DNA of 64,000 nt from positions 62,001 through 126,000 of the forward strand of contig JADJOU010000003.1 in the NCBI GenBank assembly GCA_016713645.1, read 5' to 3'. The notes beneath the pieces are model-generated. The model was not told the DNA's origin and did not search any database. It saw only the letters and a program-made list of their open reading frames with translations. A program made the translations under genes and the position numbers. The DNA is from Bacteroidota bacterium. Its GTDB lineage: Bacteria > Bacteroidota > Bacteroidia > Chitinophagales > JADJOU01. Shown piece by piece: positions 26,597 to 36,797 of the stretch; position 1 is the stretch's first letter; each line of letters starts with the position of its first letter.

Positions 26597-27565
26597 CTAA
26601 AAATACCTATACTGTCTTGGGTTTATCACTCTGCACTTACACGTCTTACTCGTCTTAGGATGATTGATATCAAAACTCAACATAAATTCATGCGTTCCTC
26701 TATTCGCCCCTTTAACAGAATTCCAAGAACTCAATTCATAGGCATAACCTACTCTCCATTGCTTACTGAGATCCAATGCTGCTATTATTCCGCCTGAATT
26801 ATTATACCTAAATAATCCACCAATGTAAAAAGTCTCCGCTAAGTGAAAACCTAAATTAAAATCAATATTAAGTGGTTGCGCTCTGCTATATTTCGCTAAA
26901 ACATACGGTTTGATTTTTATGAATTTATTGACGGTGAATACGTAGCCCGCACTTGCCCAAACAGGAATATCCGCAATTTCAAACTTCGTGATGACATTGT
27001 TTTGATTATTAAATGTGGACACTTGATTTGCGATGAGATTTGGAACTGACAATCCGATGATATAATCATCGCTCTTCAATTGGATACCAAGACCCGCATT
27101 CGGCGTAAATGCCGCTAAGTTTTGTTGAAAAACCGGATCGTTGACGGGAAGTGTTGCATTGACCTCTCTGAAATTGTGATTAAAATGCTTAAACCCTGCC
27201 TGAATTCCAATGGAGAATCTGGCGTTTTTGCCAAAATTCATGGGAATTCGATATGCAAAAGTCGCCATGACTGAATTCATGATTGTAATCCCCAATCGAT
27301 CATTATTTGCATGGAGTCCAAGAGCAAATCGCTCATTTTTCAATGGTGCGTGAATCCCTAAAGTAAAAGACTTTGGTGCATTCTCTAAAAAGGACCATTG
27401 ATGTCTATAAATAGCATTTGCACTTAACCCATCATTGCTTCCAGTATATGCTGGATTAAAATATAAATTATTGAAAATATACATGGCATAGGATGCATCT
27501 TCTTGAGCAGAAGCGCTTCCAAGGCACAATGCCAATAAAATAATTTGAATTCCCTTTTTAATCAT
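26597..27565 (-). CDS. Type IX secretion membrane protein PorP/SprF family
   Basis: 322 aa with signal peptide (IQIILLALCLGSASAQ). The family signature is clear: MYIFNNLYFNPAYTGSNDGL, AIYRHQWSFLENAPKSFTLG, RFALGLHANNDRLGI. PorP/SprF proteins are outer-membrane barrels that hold T9SS substrates or partner with particular secreted cargo. It lies 17 bp after the cargo-like gene with the gliding-motility C-terminal domain and 51 bp before the PorE-like gene, the usual order in Bacteroidota. Confidence 0.94.
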   Translation of the reverse strand: MIKKGIQIILLALCLGSASAQEDASYAMYIFNNLYFNPAYTGSNDGLSANAIYRHQWSFLENAPKSFTLGIHAPLKNERFALGLHANNDRLGITIMNSVMATFAYRIPMNFGKNARFSIGIQAGFKHFNHNFREVNATLPVNDPVFQQNLAAFTPNAGLGIQLKSDDYIIGLSVPNLIANQVSTFNNQNNVITKFEIADIPVWASAGYVFTVNKFIKIKPYVLAKYSRAQPLNIDFNLGFHLAETFYIGGLFRYNNSGGIIAALDLSKQWRVGYAYELSSWNSVKGANRGTHEFMLSFDINHPKTSKTCKCRVINPRQYRYF

Positions 27566-27582
27566 AGTCTATTCGTAATTTT

Positions 27583-28485
27583 TTATCTCATAATCGTGAT
27601 GCTGCCTGACTTATCTGCAAAACCCATTTTATTGGGCATATAGATATAGTAATAAGTGCCATTGGGAAGTGCCTCATTATTCCAATTATACCCAGTGAAT
27701 TCTTTTTTATATCCCGGCTGACTTTCATAAACCAAATCCCCTTGCCTATTATATACTTTCAAAATAGAATTCAAAAATGGTGTTCGAGATACCACTTCCA
27801 ACTCGTCGTTGATTCCATCCCCATTGGGTGAAAGGCCTGAAGGAATTTGGATGGATTTAGTTTTTCCTGTCAAGACAACTGGAATGTAAAAACATACTTT
27901 TATTCCATTGATAGAATCACAGAGTCGATATTCAAAAGAATCTTTCCCGTTGAATTCCTCCACTAAATCATACCTCAAAGCATTTGGCAACAGACTTAAA
28001 GTTCCATATTTAGGCTCTCTCACATCGATTAAATCTACATAGGCATTTGGAGCGATGATGTCGTTATCGTAAATATTGATCAATTTAAATGCTTCATCAC
28101 CGATATTTTCAACATCTAAATATCCAGAAGATAAGATATAAATATCGACATTGCCCGTGTCCTTAAATCCGCCGCTATTGATAATGACATACTTAAACTT
28201 GTCCCAACCAGCTTCTTTCTTTGGAACATAGAGGACCTCTTTGGAATTCAGAATTTTAATCTGTGCTCCGTTGGCAGTTACTTTATCTGTCCCTTCTTCG
28301 AAAATTTTCAATTCACCAGAGGGCGGATTAAAGTCATTTCCCCATTCTGCACTTTCCAATAAATTTAGGATAAGGCTTCCATCTCTGCTTCTAAAATACC
28401 TATCATCTCTGGCAATAGGTTCATTCTGACCAACCAAAGATTGCGAGATTCCGATTAAAAGTATAACCAATAATTTATTCAACAT
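27583..28485 (-). CDS. Secreted protein with gliding-motility-associated (T9SS type B) C-terminal domain
   Basis: 300 aa. Signal peptide (LLVILLIGISQSLVGQ). The middle has cadherin/Ig-like repeats (ARDDRYFRSRDGSLILNLLE; DKFKYVIINSGGFKD). The C-terminus is the CHU_C/gliding-motility-associated domain (IPSGLSPNGDGINDELEVVS, VYNRQGDLVYESQ, LPNGTYYYIYMP), a type B sorting signal. First gene of the operon with PorP/SprF and a PorE-like protein; such partners often go together through the secretion pore. Confidence 0.9.
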   Translation of the reverse strand: MLNKLLVILLIGISQSLVGQNEPIARDDRYFRSRDGSLILNLLESAEWGNDFNPPSGELKIFEEGTDKVTANGAQIKILNSKEVLYVPKKEAGWDKFKYVIINSGGFKDTGNVDIYILSSGYLDVENIGDEAFKLINIYDNDIIAPNAYVDLIDVREPKYGTLSLLPNALRYDLVEEFNGKDSFEYRLCDSINGIKVCFYIPVVLTGKTKSIQIPSGLSPNGDGINDELEVVSRTPFLNSILKVYNRQGDLVYESQPGYKKEFTGYNWNNEALPNGTYYYIYMPNKMGFADKSGSITIMR

Positions 28486-28511
28486 CTATCCACAATTTAA
28501 TATTGCACCAT

Positions 28512-28542
28512 AAAATTTATTCAATTTCAATCCTTTACACAA
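28512..28542 (-). promoter_or_regulatory. Candidate promoter of the T9SS accessory operon
   Basis: On the minus strand TTG (28542-28540), 20-bp spacer, TAAATTTT (28519-28512). The -7 box departs from TAnnTTTG at the last base. It lies 27 bp upstream of the ATG. Confidence 0.35.
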
Positions 28543-28657
28543 AAAAGAGGATTAAAAACTCTGCTAAATTATAGAATTTTAACTATTTCAATGAAATAAT
28601 ATGCGTTTCAGCAAAAAAAAATCGAATGTCAAAATTAAATAATCTCTTTGACATAAA

Positions 28658-28686
28658 AAAACCCCATTCAAAATTTGAATGGGGTT
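28658..28686 (-). terminator. Rho-independent terminator downstream of the TlpA-like gene
   Basis: Perfect arms AAACCCCATTCAAA / TTTGAATGGGGTTT around one base, followed on the minus strand by a run of Ts. It lies 22 bp past the stop of the TlpA-like gene. Confidence 0.88.
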
Positions 28687-28708
28687 TCATTTATTCTAAA
28701 GTTAAATA

Positions 28709-29233
28709 CTACTGAAGTAATTTCTCCACTTTGTCCTGTAATTCATATTCATCTCCTTCTATATATCCTGTGTGTGTATCGACGATATTTCCATTTTTAT
28801 CGAGAATAACCGTATATGGAACCGTTGGGAAATTAAGGGCTCTTTTAAACTCTTGATTCACGTCGAGCAATACGGTATAAGGCCATTGTTGTCCGTCGAT
28901 AAACATTTTTATCTTTGGTTTTGCTCTGCTGTCATCAATAGATACGGCATATACTTCTACTTGTCCCTTCTCTTTCCATGCTTTGGTCATTTCAATCATA
29001 TTGTTTAATTCCTTCTTGCAAGGAGTACACCATGTAGCCCAAAAACTAAACACCACCACTTTGCCTTTTTTCCCGATATCCGCAATATTCACTTTATTGC
29101 CATCAGCATCTTCCAAGGTAATATTGGGAAGTTTTTTCTCTTGACTCATCGCCGCAGGCTTCATAGATACGAATGCTGAGGTGACCATAATAATGCCGAT
29201 TAAAGCAATAGAAAACAGATTTTTTTTATTCAT
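28709..29233 (-). CDS. TlpA-family thiol-disulfide oxidoreductase
   Basis: 174 aa. Signal peptide or signal anchor at residues 1-28, then a thioredoxin fold with active site FWATWCTPCKKE. LPNITLEDADGNKVNI is the TlpA/ResA start. PYTVLLDVNQEF and FPTVPYTVILDKNGNI carry the cis-Pro. Such periplasmic proteins reduce disulfides, e.g. in cytochrome c maturation or in repair of oxidised envelope proteins. Divergent from the DUF6029 gene, 98 bp away. Confidence 0.92.
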   Translation of the reverse strand: MNKKNLFSIALIGIIMVTSAFVSMKPAAMSQEKKLPNITLEDADGNKVNIADIGKKGKVVVFSFWATWCTPCKKELNNMIEMTKAWKEKGQVEVYAVSIDDSRAKPKIKMFIDGQQWPYTVLLDVNQEFKRALNFPTVPYTVILDKNGNIVDTHTGYIEGDEYELQDKVEKLLQ

Positions 29234-29331
29234 TTGATTGATGTTTATTAAAATTATTAATACAATGCCAATTTTTATACCAAAATTTGTCGTGTAAAAT
29301 TAATTAACTTATTTTAGTTGAATCGAAATTT

Positions 29332-30993
29332 ATGTTAAAACACCTTCTCATTTTCTCTTTTACGCTTGTTTTTTTTCTAACCGCAAAATCACAAGGCTCC
29401 TTTTCGGGGAGTTTGCAAGCCAATACTGACTTTTTTATTCTTGATAGCAATATTCAAGCTCCTCAAGATATCAATATCAACTATACCAATAATAAATCGA
29501 GTCAGGATATCACATTTCAATTAAAATACAACAACAATGACTTTGGCATAGATGCGGGAGTTCGTTTCGATGTATTCAACAATTCAATTTTATTTACACC
29601 TACACAACCATACAGTGGATATGGAATTGGCAATTGGTTTGTCAAAAAATCATTCGACAAAATGAAAATTACTGCGGGAAATTTCTATGATCAGTTTGGA
29701 TCTGGAATTGCATTCAGGGCATATGAGGAAAGGGCACTTGGAATTGATAATTCCCTATTAGGCGCCCATGTTGAACTCAACCCAAAAGAATTCTTGCGCA
29801 TCAAAGCTTTTGCTGGTCTCCAAAAATACCAATTCACCTATTTCAATTCTCTTATAAAAGGAATCAATATTGATTTCTCTAAATCTTTGTCTGAAAAAGT
29901 AGATTTAAATACTGGAATATCAGCAGTAAATAGAACACTGGATAATACTACGAGAAGTCTTATAAAATCAACCATTGATGGTTATGCCGATAGTTTGAGA
30001 TTTTCTCCAGTATACAATACGTATGTGTTTTCGCTCTACAATACAATTAAAATTGGCCGGGTTTCATGGTTTATCGAGGACGCTTATAAAACCAAGGAGG
30101 CCATCTACTATCCAGAAAACTATTTAGGGCAATATGTCAACAAAGATGGATCAGTTCTATACACCTCTCTCTCTTATTCCAAAAAGGGCTTTGGAATTTC
30201 AGGTCAATTAAAGCGCACAGAGAATTTTAATTTCCATGCGACATCTGAAGCGGAAATCAATGTAAACAAATTGAACAGCAGTCGATTGGCATTCATCCCA
30301 TCTACTGTAAAACAGCACTCATTGAGACTTCCAGCTAGATATGTAGCCGCTTCTCAAGAGATTGAAGAATTTGCTGGAGCTTTGGATATTACCCTTTCTA
30401 TCAAGGACAAATATGCCATTAATGTCAACGGCTCTGCCATCAATTCTCTCGGCAGAAGCTTTCAAGCAAAAGGCGATTCAAGCCTATTCTATATAGAAGG
30501 TTATATTGATTTTGAATTTAAAAAATCCAAAAACGGAAAAATGAAGGGAATGGTCGGTGGACAATATCAGCGCATCAACCAAAAGTTCTATCAAGGTGCT
30601 GAATGGGAATCACGCGTCGATGTAATCAGCGTATTTGGAGAATACACCTATAAATTCACGAAAAAGATGTCTCTCCGCTCTGAATTGCAATACCAATATG
30701 TTCCAAAAGATTTTGGTCAATGGATTTATGGATTGATTGAATTCAATATCGCTCCGAGATGGTCTTTCTCCATCAGCGATATGTTTAATTTCGTGCCAAA
30801 TTTGAACAATGTGAATGAAGTGAACCATAAACCAAAACATTATTATTCACTTTATACATCCTATACTCATAAGCAGCATCGATTCTCGCTTTCTTTCGTA
30901 AAACAAGTTGGCGGTATTGTATGTACTGGAGGAGTGTGTCGTCCTGAACCTGCATTTAGCGGGGTTAAATTTGGGATGACTTCAAATTTCTAA
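29332..30993 (+). CDS. DUF6029-family outer-membrane protein
   Basis: 553 aa, signal peptide (LLIFSFTLVFFLTAKSQG). The body is long beta-hairpins typical of a large outer-membrane barrel (FSGSLQANTDFFILDS, IGNWFVKKSFDKMKITAGNF, YDQFGSGIAFRAYEERALG, ending AFSGVKFGMTSNF). The pattern fits DUF6029, a Bacteroidota family seen next to TlpA-like thioredoxins, as here in divergent orientation. C-terminal CTGGVCRPEPAF has a Cys pair. Function unknown. Confidence 0.8.
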   Translation: MLKHLLIFSFTLVFFLTAKSQGSFSGSLQANTDFFILDSNIQAPQDININYTNNKSSQDITFQLKYNNNDFGIDAGVRFDVFNNSILFTPTQPYSGYGIGNWFVKKSFDKMKITAGNFYDQFGSGIAFRAYEERALGIDNSLLGAHVELNPKEFLRIKAFAGLQKYQFTYFNSLIKGINIDFSKSLSEKVDLNTGISAVNRTLDNTTRSLIKSTIDGYADSLRFSPVYNTYVFSLYNTIKIGRVSWFIEDAYKTKEAIYYPENYLGQYVNKDGSVLYTSLSYSKKGFGISGQLKRTENFNFHATSEAEINVNKLNSSRLAFIPSTVKQHSLRLPARYVAASQEIEEFAGALDITLSIKDKYAINVNGSAINSLGRSFQAKGDSSLFYIEGYIDFEFKKSKNGKMKGMVGGQYQRINQKFYQGAEWESRVDVISVFGEYTYKFTKKMSLRSELQYQYVPKDFGQWIYGLIEFNIAPRWSFSISDMFNFVPNLNNVNEVNHKPKHYYSLYTSYTHKQHRFSLSFVKQVGGIVCTGGVCRPEPAFSGVKFGMTSNF

Positions 30994-31072
30994 TGTAGCT
31001 TGTAGAAGTTCTTCTTCCGATTTATATATTAAAAACTTGATTTTCAAACTGCATTTTTCAAGTAGCTGAGTG

Positions 31073-31690
31073 ATGGATTTATTTAATCAAGTAAACACTG
31101 ATCCAAAACCCATTTTGCCCTTTGATGGCAATGTAATTTATTGCGCAGACTTTTTAAATAATCATGATGCAAATATGTATTTTGCAGAGTTGATGGAAGA
31201 TATTCATTGGCAAAATGATCGCGCCGTCATTTATGGAAAGACTATCACCACAAAAAGAAAAGTAGCATGGTACGGCGATGGGCCATTTGAATACACCTAT
31301 TCAAAAACGACCAAACGCGCGCTACCATGGACAAAAAGCCTGAGTGAATTAAAAAATTTCACAGAAAAATTTAGTGGAGAATCTTTTAATTCTTGCTTGC
31401 TCAATTTGTATCAAGACGGCAGCGAAGGCATGTCTTGGCATAGCGACGCTGAAAAAGATTTGATTCGCGATGGCACAATCGCCTCTATCAGTTTAGGTGC
31501 TAAAAGAAAATTTTCTTTTAAACACAAATTGACAAAAGAAATTATTTCTATTGAGCTCAGTCATGGCAGTTTGCTATTGATGAAAGATAAAACACAAACG
31601 CATTGGTTGCATCAATTGCCCATTTCAAATAAGGTAAAAGAATCTAGAATCAACCTCACTTTTCGGACCATTAAAACATTGAATAATTAA
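31073..31690 (+). CDS. AlkB-like 2-oxoglutarate/Fe(II) dioxygenase
   Basis: 205 aa from ATG 31073 (a GTG one codon earlier is less likely). Counting from that earlier codon as 1, the iron ligands are H124, D126 (SWHSDAE) and H181 (LHQLP), and the 2-oxoglutarate-binding signature RINLTFR is at 193-199. VAWYGDGPFEYTYS is the nucleotide-recognition lid. AlkB enzymes oxidatively remove methyl groups from alkylated DNA or RNA bases (m1A, m3C). Stand-alone gene, near no other alkylation-repair gene. Confidence 0.93.
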   Translation: MDLFNQVNTDPKPILPFDGNVIYCADFLNNHDANMYFAELMEDIHWQNDRAVIYGKTITTKRKVAWYGDGPFEYTYSKTTKRALPWTKSLSELKNFTEKFSGESFNSCLLNLYQDGSEGMSWHSDAEKDLIRDGTIASISLGAKRKFSFKHKLTKEIISIELSHGSLLLMKDKTQTHWLHQLPISNKVKESRINLTFRTIKTLNN

Positions 31691-31755
31691 GAATAGAATC
31701 TGATATTGCTTTCATCTAATCATTCCCAATGAATATCCGCGTCAATCATTAAAAT

Positions 31756-32532
31756 ATGTATAAACAAATATTCTTCATTTCTACCTCCTGTTTAATAGCA
31801 TTATTTGCTTGCCAAACGAATTCAAATTCACCTGACATTTCAAAAAATACACATTCTATTGAAAAATTAGTGGATTCCAATGAATTCTATTTAATTAGTG
31901 CACACTATCCAAATGAGCCTATCGATAAGGGACAGCTTATTCAAAAATATGTACTTCATGAAATCAATCAGAGAAAGTCGGATTGGAAAATTGGTGGTGA
32001 AATTTACTTAAGTGAATTAAACCTCACAAAAGAATTTCCAGAAAGAGCCCATATCCAATATGAATATCACCTTAGGTTTGACACTTTTCAATCCAATAAA
32101 TACAATACTAAATCCTATCTAATCAGTGCGTATGAATACACAGGTGGAGCTCATGGAACTAACTATATTCAAACTTTCAATTTCAAAAATTCGAGTAATA
32201 TAAGTTTAGAAGAAATGCTTCAACTTAAAGATTCAAATGATATAGAATTGACAAAACTAATTGCACAAGAAGCCTTGCGCGATTCAAATTGGACTAGCAG
32301 AGACATGCTTTTAGAAGGGCTTGGGCTTGCATATTTAAAAGCAGATGGCCGTACGATCGATCTTCAAAAATGCCAATGTGACGGATTCAATTTCACCGCT
32401 AATTTTAACCATTTTGTTATCGACGAACTTGGCATTGTATTTATTTTTGACAAATACCAAATTGCCCCAGGCGTTGCTGGGAATCCTCGAATTCACTTGA
32501 CTTGGAAACAACTTAAACACTTTCTTTTATAA
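31756..32532 (+). CDS. DUF3298-domain lipoprotein (RsiV-like fold)
   Basis: 258 aa. Lipobox LIALFAC at residues 13-19. The middle (YLISAYEYTGGAHGTNYIQT, FNFKNSSNISLEEMLQ) and C-terminus (FVIDELGIVFIFDKYQIAPG) match the DUF4163-DUF3298 pair found in the lysozyme-binding anti-sigma factor RsiV and many periplasmic lipoproteins. A role in binding peptidoglycan-active proteins is possible but not shown. Confidence 0.8.
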   Translation: MYKQIFFISTSCLIALFACQTNSNSPDISKNTHSIEKLVDSNEFYLISAHYPNEPIDKGQLIQKYVLHEINQRKSDWKIGGEIYLSELNLTKEFPERAHIQYEYHLRFDTFQSNKYNTKSYLISAYEYTGGAHGTNYIQTFNFKNSSNISLEEMLQLKDSNDIELTKLIAQEALRDSNWTSRDMLLEGLGLAYLKADGRTIDLQKCQCDGFNFTANFNHFVIDELGIVFIFDKYQIAPGVAGNPRIHLTWKQLKHFLL

Positions 32533-32682
32533 TTTTTACCCAGTAAAACAGTTAATTTTTCATTGTTCATGCATGCTATATTCATATAACTTTTTCATGC
32601 AACAGTTTTTAATTAATTCCCTTTCCAAAAAAATTGATAGATTTATCACTAAATATTACCTAAAAATTTCACTAAAAGTCTT

Positions 32683-34191
32683 ATGTTTTCAAAATTAAAA
32701 AATGATATCCCTGCCAGTGTCGTTGTCTTTCTTGTTGCTCTTCCTTTGTGTTTAGGCGTAGCATTGGCGAGTGGCGCTCCTTTGCTCTCCGGCGTAATCG
32801 CAGGAATAATTGGTGGCATTATCGTTGGCATATTGAGCGAATCCCATGTAAGCGTCAGCGGTCCTGCCGCCGGATTAGCCGCTGTTGTGCTATCGGCAAT
32901 TAATGAATTGAGCAGTTTTGATACATTTCTCTTGGCTGTGCTCATAGCTGGATGCATACAAGTTGCAGCTGGTGTTTTGAAAGGTGGGCTCATCGCAAAC
33001 TACATCCCATCGAATGTTATCAAAGGTTTATTGGCAGCTATTGGAATTATACTTATCATAAAGCAAGTTCCGCATGCTGTTGGCTATGATAGAGCAATTC
33101 AAGGGGAAGGGGAAAGTTCATTTTTCGATTTGCTCAACATAATGCCTTTTATCTCTTGGGGGGCAATCATCATTTCATTATTGTCCATTTTCATCATGAT
33201 ATATTGGGACAAAACCCCTATGAAAAAAATTAAATTTTTCCCCGCATCTCTTTTTGTGGTTGTACTAGGCGTGCTGCTCAATATGTTGTTTCAGCATTCC
33301 TACCCCAGTATCGCCATTAATCCCAAGCATTTGGTCAATATTCCAGCATTCACGGGCATAAATTCCTTATTCACTTTCCCTAATTTTCAAGCAATTGGGA
33401 ATTACCATGTTTGGATTGTTGCTTTGACCATCGCTATTGTAGCATCCTTGGAAACCTTGCTCAATCTTGAAGCTGTTGAAAATATAGACCCGCACAAAAG
33501 ACAAGCCTCCCCAAATAGAGAATTGATCGCTCAAGGAGTTGGAAATGTTTTTTCAGGATTAGCAGGCGGAATTCCCATTACATCTGTTATTGTAAGAAGT
33601 TCTGTCAATATAAATGCTGGTGGAGAAACAAAGCTTTCAACTATCCTTCATGGCATTTTTCTATTAATCAGTATCTTATTATTGAGTCCAATTTTAAACT
33701 TGATACCATTAGCTTCTTTGGCATCAATCCTATTGCTCACAGGGTATAAACTCGCTAAAGTTTCTCTATTTAAAGATATGTATAGCAAAGGATTTAATCA
33801 GTTCATCCCATTTATTGCAACCATCCTAGCCATTGTGTTTACAGATTTATTAATTGGTGTTTTCATTGGATTGGCAATAAGTATTTTTTACTTACTCAAG
33901 AGCAATTACAAAAATGCATTTACAATAGAAACGCCTATGCATTCAGGCAAAGAAAACCTAAAAATGATATTATCAGAAGAAGTCTCATTTTTAAATAAAG
34001 CGAGTATTAAAGAGGCATTGATAGCTATCCCAGAAAATTCAACTTTGACCATTGACGCTTCTCGATCTACACACATCGATTATGACGTCATTGAAATTAT
34101 AAGTGACTTTATTTCCGTGCAATCCAAAGAAAAAAACATCCAAACGGAATTAATTGGTTTTTCAGGGGACTTTAAATTATCGAATGCATAA
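32683..34191 (+). CDS. SulP-family inorganic anion transporter (probable bicarbonate uptake)
   Basis: 502 aa with 10-12 membrane segments and the SulP signature (PASVVVFLVALPLCLGVALA, GAPLLSGVIAGIIGGIIVG, VSVSGPAAGLAAVV). A short STAS-like domain ends the protein (STLTIDASRSTHIDYDVIEI). SulP proteins carry sulfate, bicarbonate or dicarboxylates. It lies 60 bp upstream of dabA and dabB, so bicarbonate is the most likely substrate. No carbonic anhydrase gene is visible. Confidence 0.9.
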   Translation: MFSKLKNDIPASVVVFLVALPLCLGVALASGAPLLSGVIAGIIGGIIVGILSESHVSVSGPAAGLAAVVLSAINELSSFDTFLLAVLIAGCIQVAAGVLKGGLIANYIPSNVIKGLLAAIGIILIIKQVPHAVGYDRAIQGEGESSFFDLLNIMPFISWGAIIISLLSIFIMIYWDKTPMKKIKFFPASLFVVVLGVLLNMLFQHSYPSIAINPKHLVNIPAFTGINSLFTFPNFQAIGNYHVWIVALTIAIVASLETLLNLEAVENIDPHKRQASPNRELIAQGVGNVFSGLAGGIPITSVIVRSSVNINAGGETKLSTILHGIFLLISILLLSPILNLIPLASLASILLLTGYKLAKVSLFKDMYSKGFNQFIPFIATILAIVFTDLLIGVFIGLAISIFYLLKSNYKNAFTIETPMHSGKENLKMILSEEVSFLNKASIKEALIAIPENSTLTIDASRSTHIDYDVIEIISDFISVQSKEKNIQTELIGFSGDFKLSNA

Positions 34192-34251
34192 AATCTATTG
34201 GTTGAATTATTTTTTAAAGCACAGAATTAGGTAACAAAGTTGAATATCGCT

Positions 34252-36790
34252 ATGAATCAAAAAACATTTAATGAAACGCATAGCTTAGAGAAATTAAAGC
34301 ATTATCTGCCATCACAGACACCGCTTAAAGATTTTATTCATCACAATACGCTTCATGCTTTTCAAGATATGCATTTCTATGATGCAATTTTTAAAGCTTC
34401 AAAGATTTTTGGATTTAAACCTACACTTCCACTCGCTGATTTTAGGAAATTATTTGAAAATGGGAGAATTAAACGCCCCATTCTAGAGCGAATTATTCAC
34501 GAGAAAAAAGGCGAGCCAAATGCAGCGAATTGGCTTGAAAAGACGATTCACAAAAATTACGATGAGAAGAGTGAACCTAGAATTGGAAAATTAAGGGCAG
34601 CATGGAAAAATAAATGCAAACTCGATCTCGATAACCTTGTTCAGCCAATCCTATTTAGACTTTTGAGCAATTATTTAGATCGAGGAATTGCCATTTGGGA
34701 ATTCCCCATCGGGAATATGGGATTTCTAGAAGCCATTAAAAAATTAGAACAAAATAATTTCATCAGTTTTTTTAAAACAAAGCGAGCATCCAATTTATTA
34801 CTCAAAGACGATTTGACCATTCATGAGCTGTTAGAAATTTGTGTAGGCGATGAAGCTTATTTTGAACAATATTTATTTGATCAACAATTCAGCCACAGAG
34901 GCTGGAGTGGGATGGTCGCCACCATAGAAGACAAGCCAAATAGCTTGCTCAACAGGAAAGAAATTAGTCTTGAAGATCTTATAAAGTTTGAATTAATCCT
35001 AGAGATTGATCATCTGGAAAACGAATTGGGCACTCAATTTAAACCGATAGCCCACTATATTGATCAAGCTGCTGTAGATTTATTTGAGCATATCGAAACA
35101 AGTGAAATTCAAGAGGTATTGATGATATGGCAAGATGCCTTTGAATGGTCTTACTATGATGAAATTTTAACAGGCATTCAACAATTAAGTAAGAAGAATG
35201 AAAGAAGTCCTTCTGTGGAAGATGGCGAAAAAAAATTTCAGGCACTATTCTGCATAGATGAAAGAGAGTGCAGCCTGAGGACCTATATTGAATACTTCGA
35301 CAATCTAGCAGAAACGTTTGGCTGTCCTGGATTCTTTGGATTTGAATTCTATTTCAAAGCAGAAAATGCCCAGTTTGATGATAAACTCTGTCCAGCTCCT
35401 ATCACCCCGCGACATCTTATCAAAGAGACAGATTTAAAATCAGAACGAGCGCATGATTCATTTTACACAGATAAGACCCATCAAATATTCACTGGTTTTT
35501 AAGCACCTTGACTTTTGGATTTTGGGCTGGTTACAGATTAGTTCAAAACTTATTCAAACCTCAAATGAGCGCTGCTATTTCAAATGCATTTGCCCATTTA
35601 CAAGCCAGCAGCAAACTTCATATTGAACATTTGTCTCCTGAACAAGTCGAGCATAATTTACAAATTGGCTTTACTACAGAAGAGATGACAAATAGGGTTG
35701 AGGCTTTACTCAGAGGAATAGGACTCATAGAAAATTTTGCCCCAATCATATATGTTGTAAGTCATGGCAGCAGCAGCGCCAACAATCCACATCACGGGGC
35801 ACACGATTGCGGAGCATGCAGTGGGCGGCCTGGATCAGTCAATAGCAGAGTATTCTCATTTGCTGCCAATCACCCAATCGTTAGAGAATCACTTCGGCAA
35901 AGAGGTATAAACATCCCAGCAAATACTCAATTTATTGGAGCTTTGCATGATACTGCTTCTGACGAAATGGAATACTACGATATTCATATTTTAACTGAAG
36001 CCAATCTTCAAGGGCATCTCAAGAATCTCGTCACGATCGAAAATGCCTTAGATATGAATGCGAAGGAGCGCTCTGAAGATTTGCATCTATTGACACAAAG
36101 GCCGATATTAAAAAGATCCGATCAGAAATTAAAAAACGCTCAGTCTCGCTATTTGAACCAAGACCAGAATTAGGACATGGCACTAACTCACTTTGTATTG
36201 TAGGCAAAAGAGCGATGACGAAAGGAATATTTCTCGATCGAAGGGCTTTTTTAAATTCATATAATTTCGAAACAGACTTAAAAGGAATTCACCTCACAAA
36301 TGTAATGCGCCCTTTGGGACCTGTATGCGGTGGAATCAATCTCGAGTATTACTTTTCACGAGTTGATAATTACAAATTAGGTGCTGGCACAAAACTGCCC
36401 CACAATGTAGTCGGGCTAATTGGAGTCGCCAATAGCAGTGATGGGGACTTATTGCCTGGTTTGCCATGGCAGATGATCGAAGTTCATGATCCAATCAGAT
36501 TATTGATTATCGTTGAACAAGTTCCTGAAATCATATTGAATAGCATTCAATCAAGCCCCGATATGTACGAATGGTATATCAATGAATGGGTGCATCTCGT
36601 CTCTGTGCATCCAATAACAAATCAATTGGCCATTTTTAAAAATGGTCAATTTATCCCATACCAACCACTGCATCGAGCTATTGAATTACATACAGACTTG
36701 AACAAAATTTTAGAAGAAGCCAAAGAGATAAAAACCAATCATATTATTCACGCAACACAAGAAAACTTGCCCGTTTTTTTATATAAATAA
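34252..36790 (+). CDS. dabA: DabA, DUF2309 inorganic carbon transporter subunit (frameshifted)
   Basis: One gene of about 845 codons in three frames: to 35502, from about 35500 to 36075, and from there to 36790. Repairing a T-run near 35495-35500 gives FTGFLSTLTFGFWAGY; repairing a base near 36072 gives RRFASIDTKADIKKIR joined to KKRSVSLFEPRPELGHGTNS. Zinc ligands of the beta-carbonic-anhydrase-like site are visible: Cys and Asp in CIDERE (about residues 334 and 336), His in VVSHGSSSANNP and Cys in HDCGACSGRPGS. The C-terminal FLDRRAFLNSYNFETD and RPLGPVCGGINLEYYFS are family marks. DabA couples with DabB to accumulate inorganic carbon. ATG 34252 is preferred over TTG 34240. Confidence 0.92.
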
Positions 36791-36797
36791 TTAAGAC

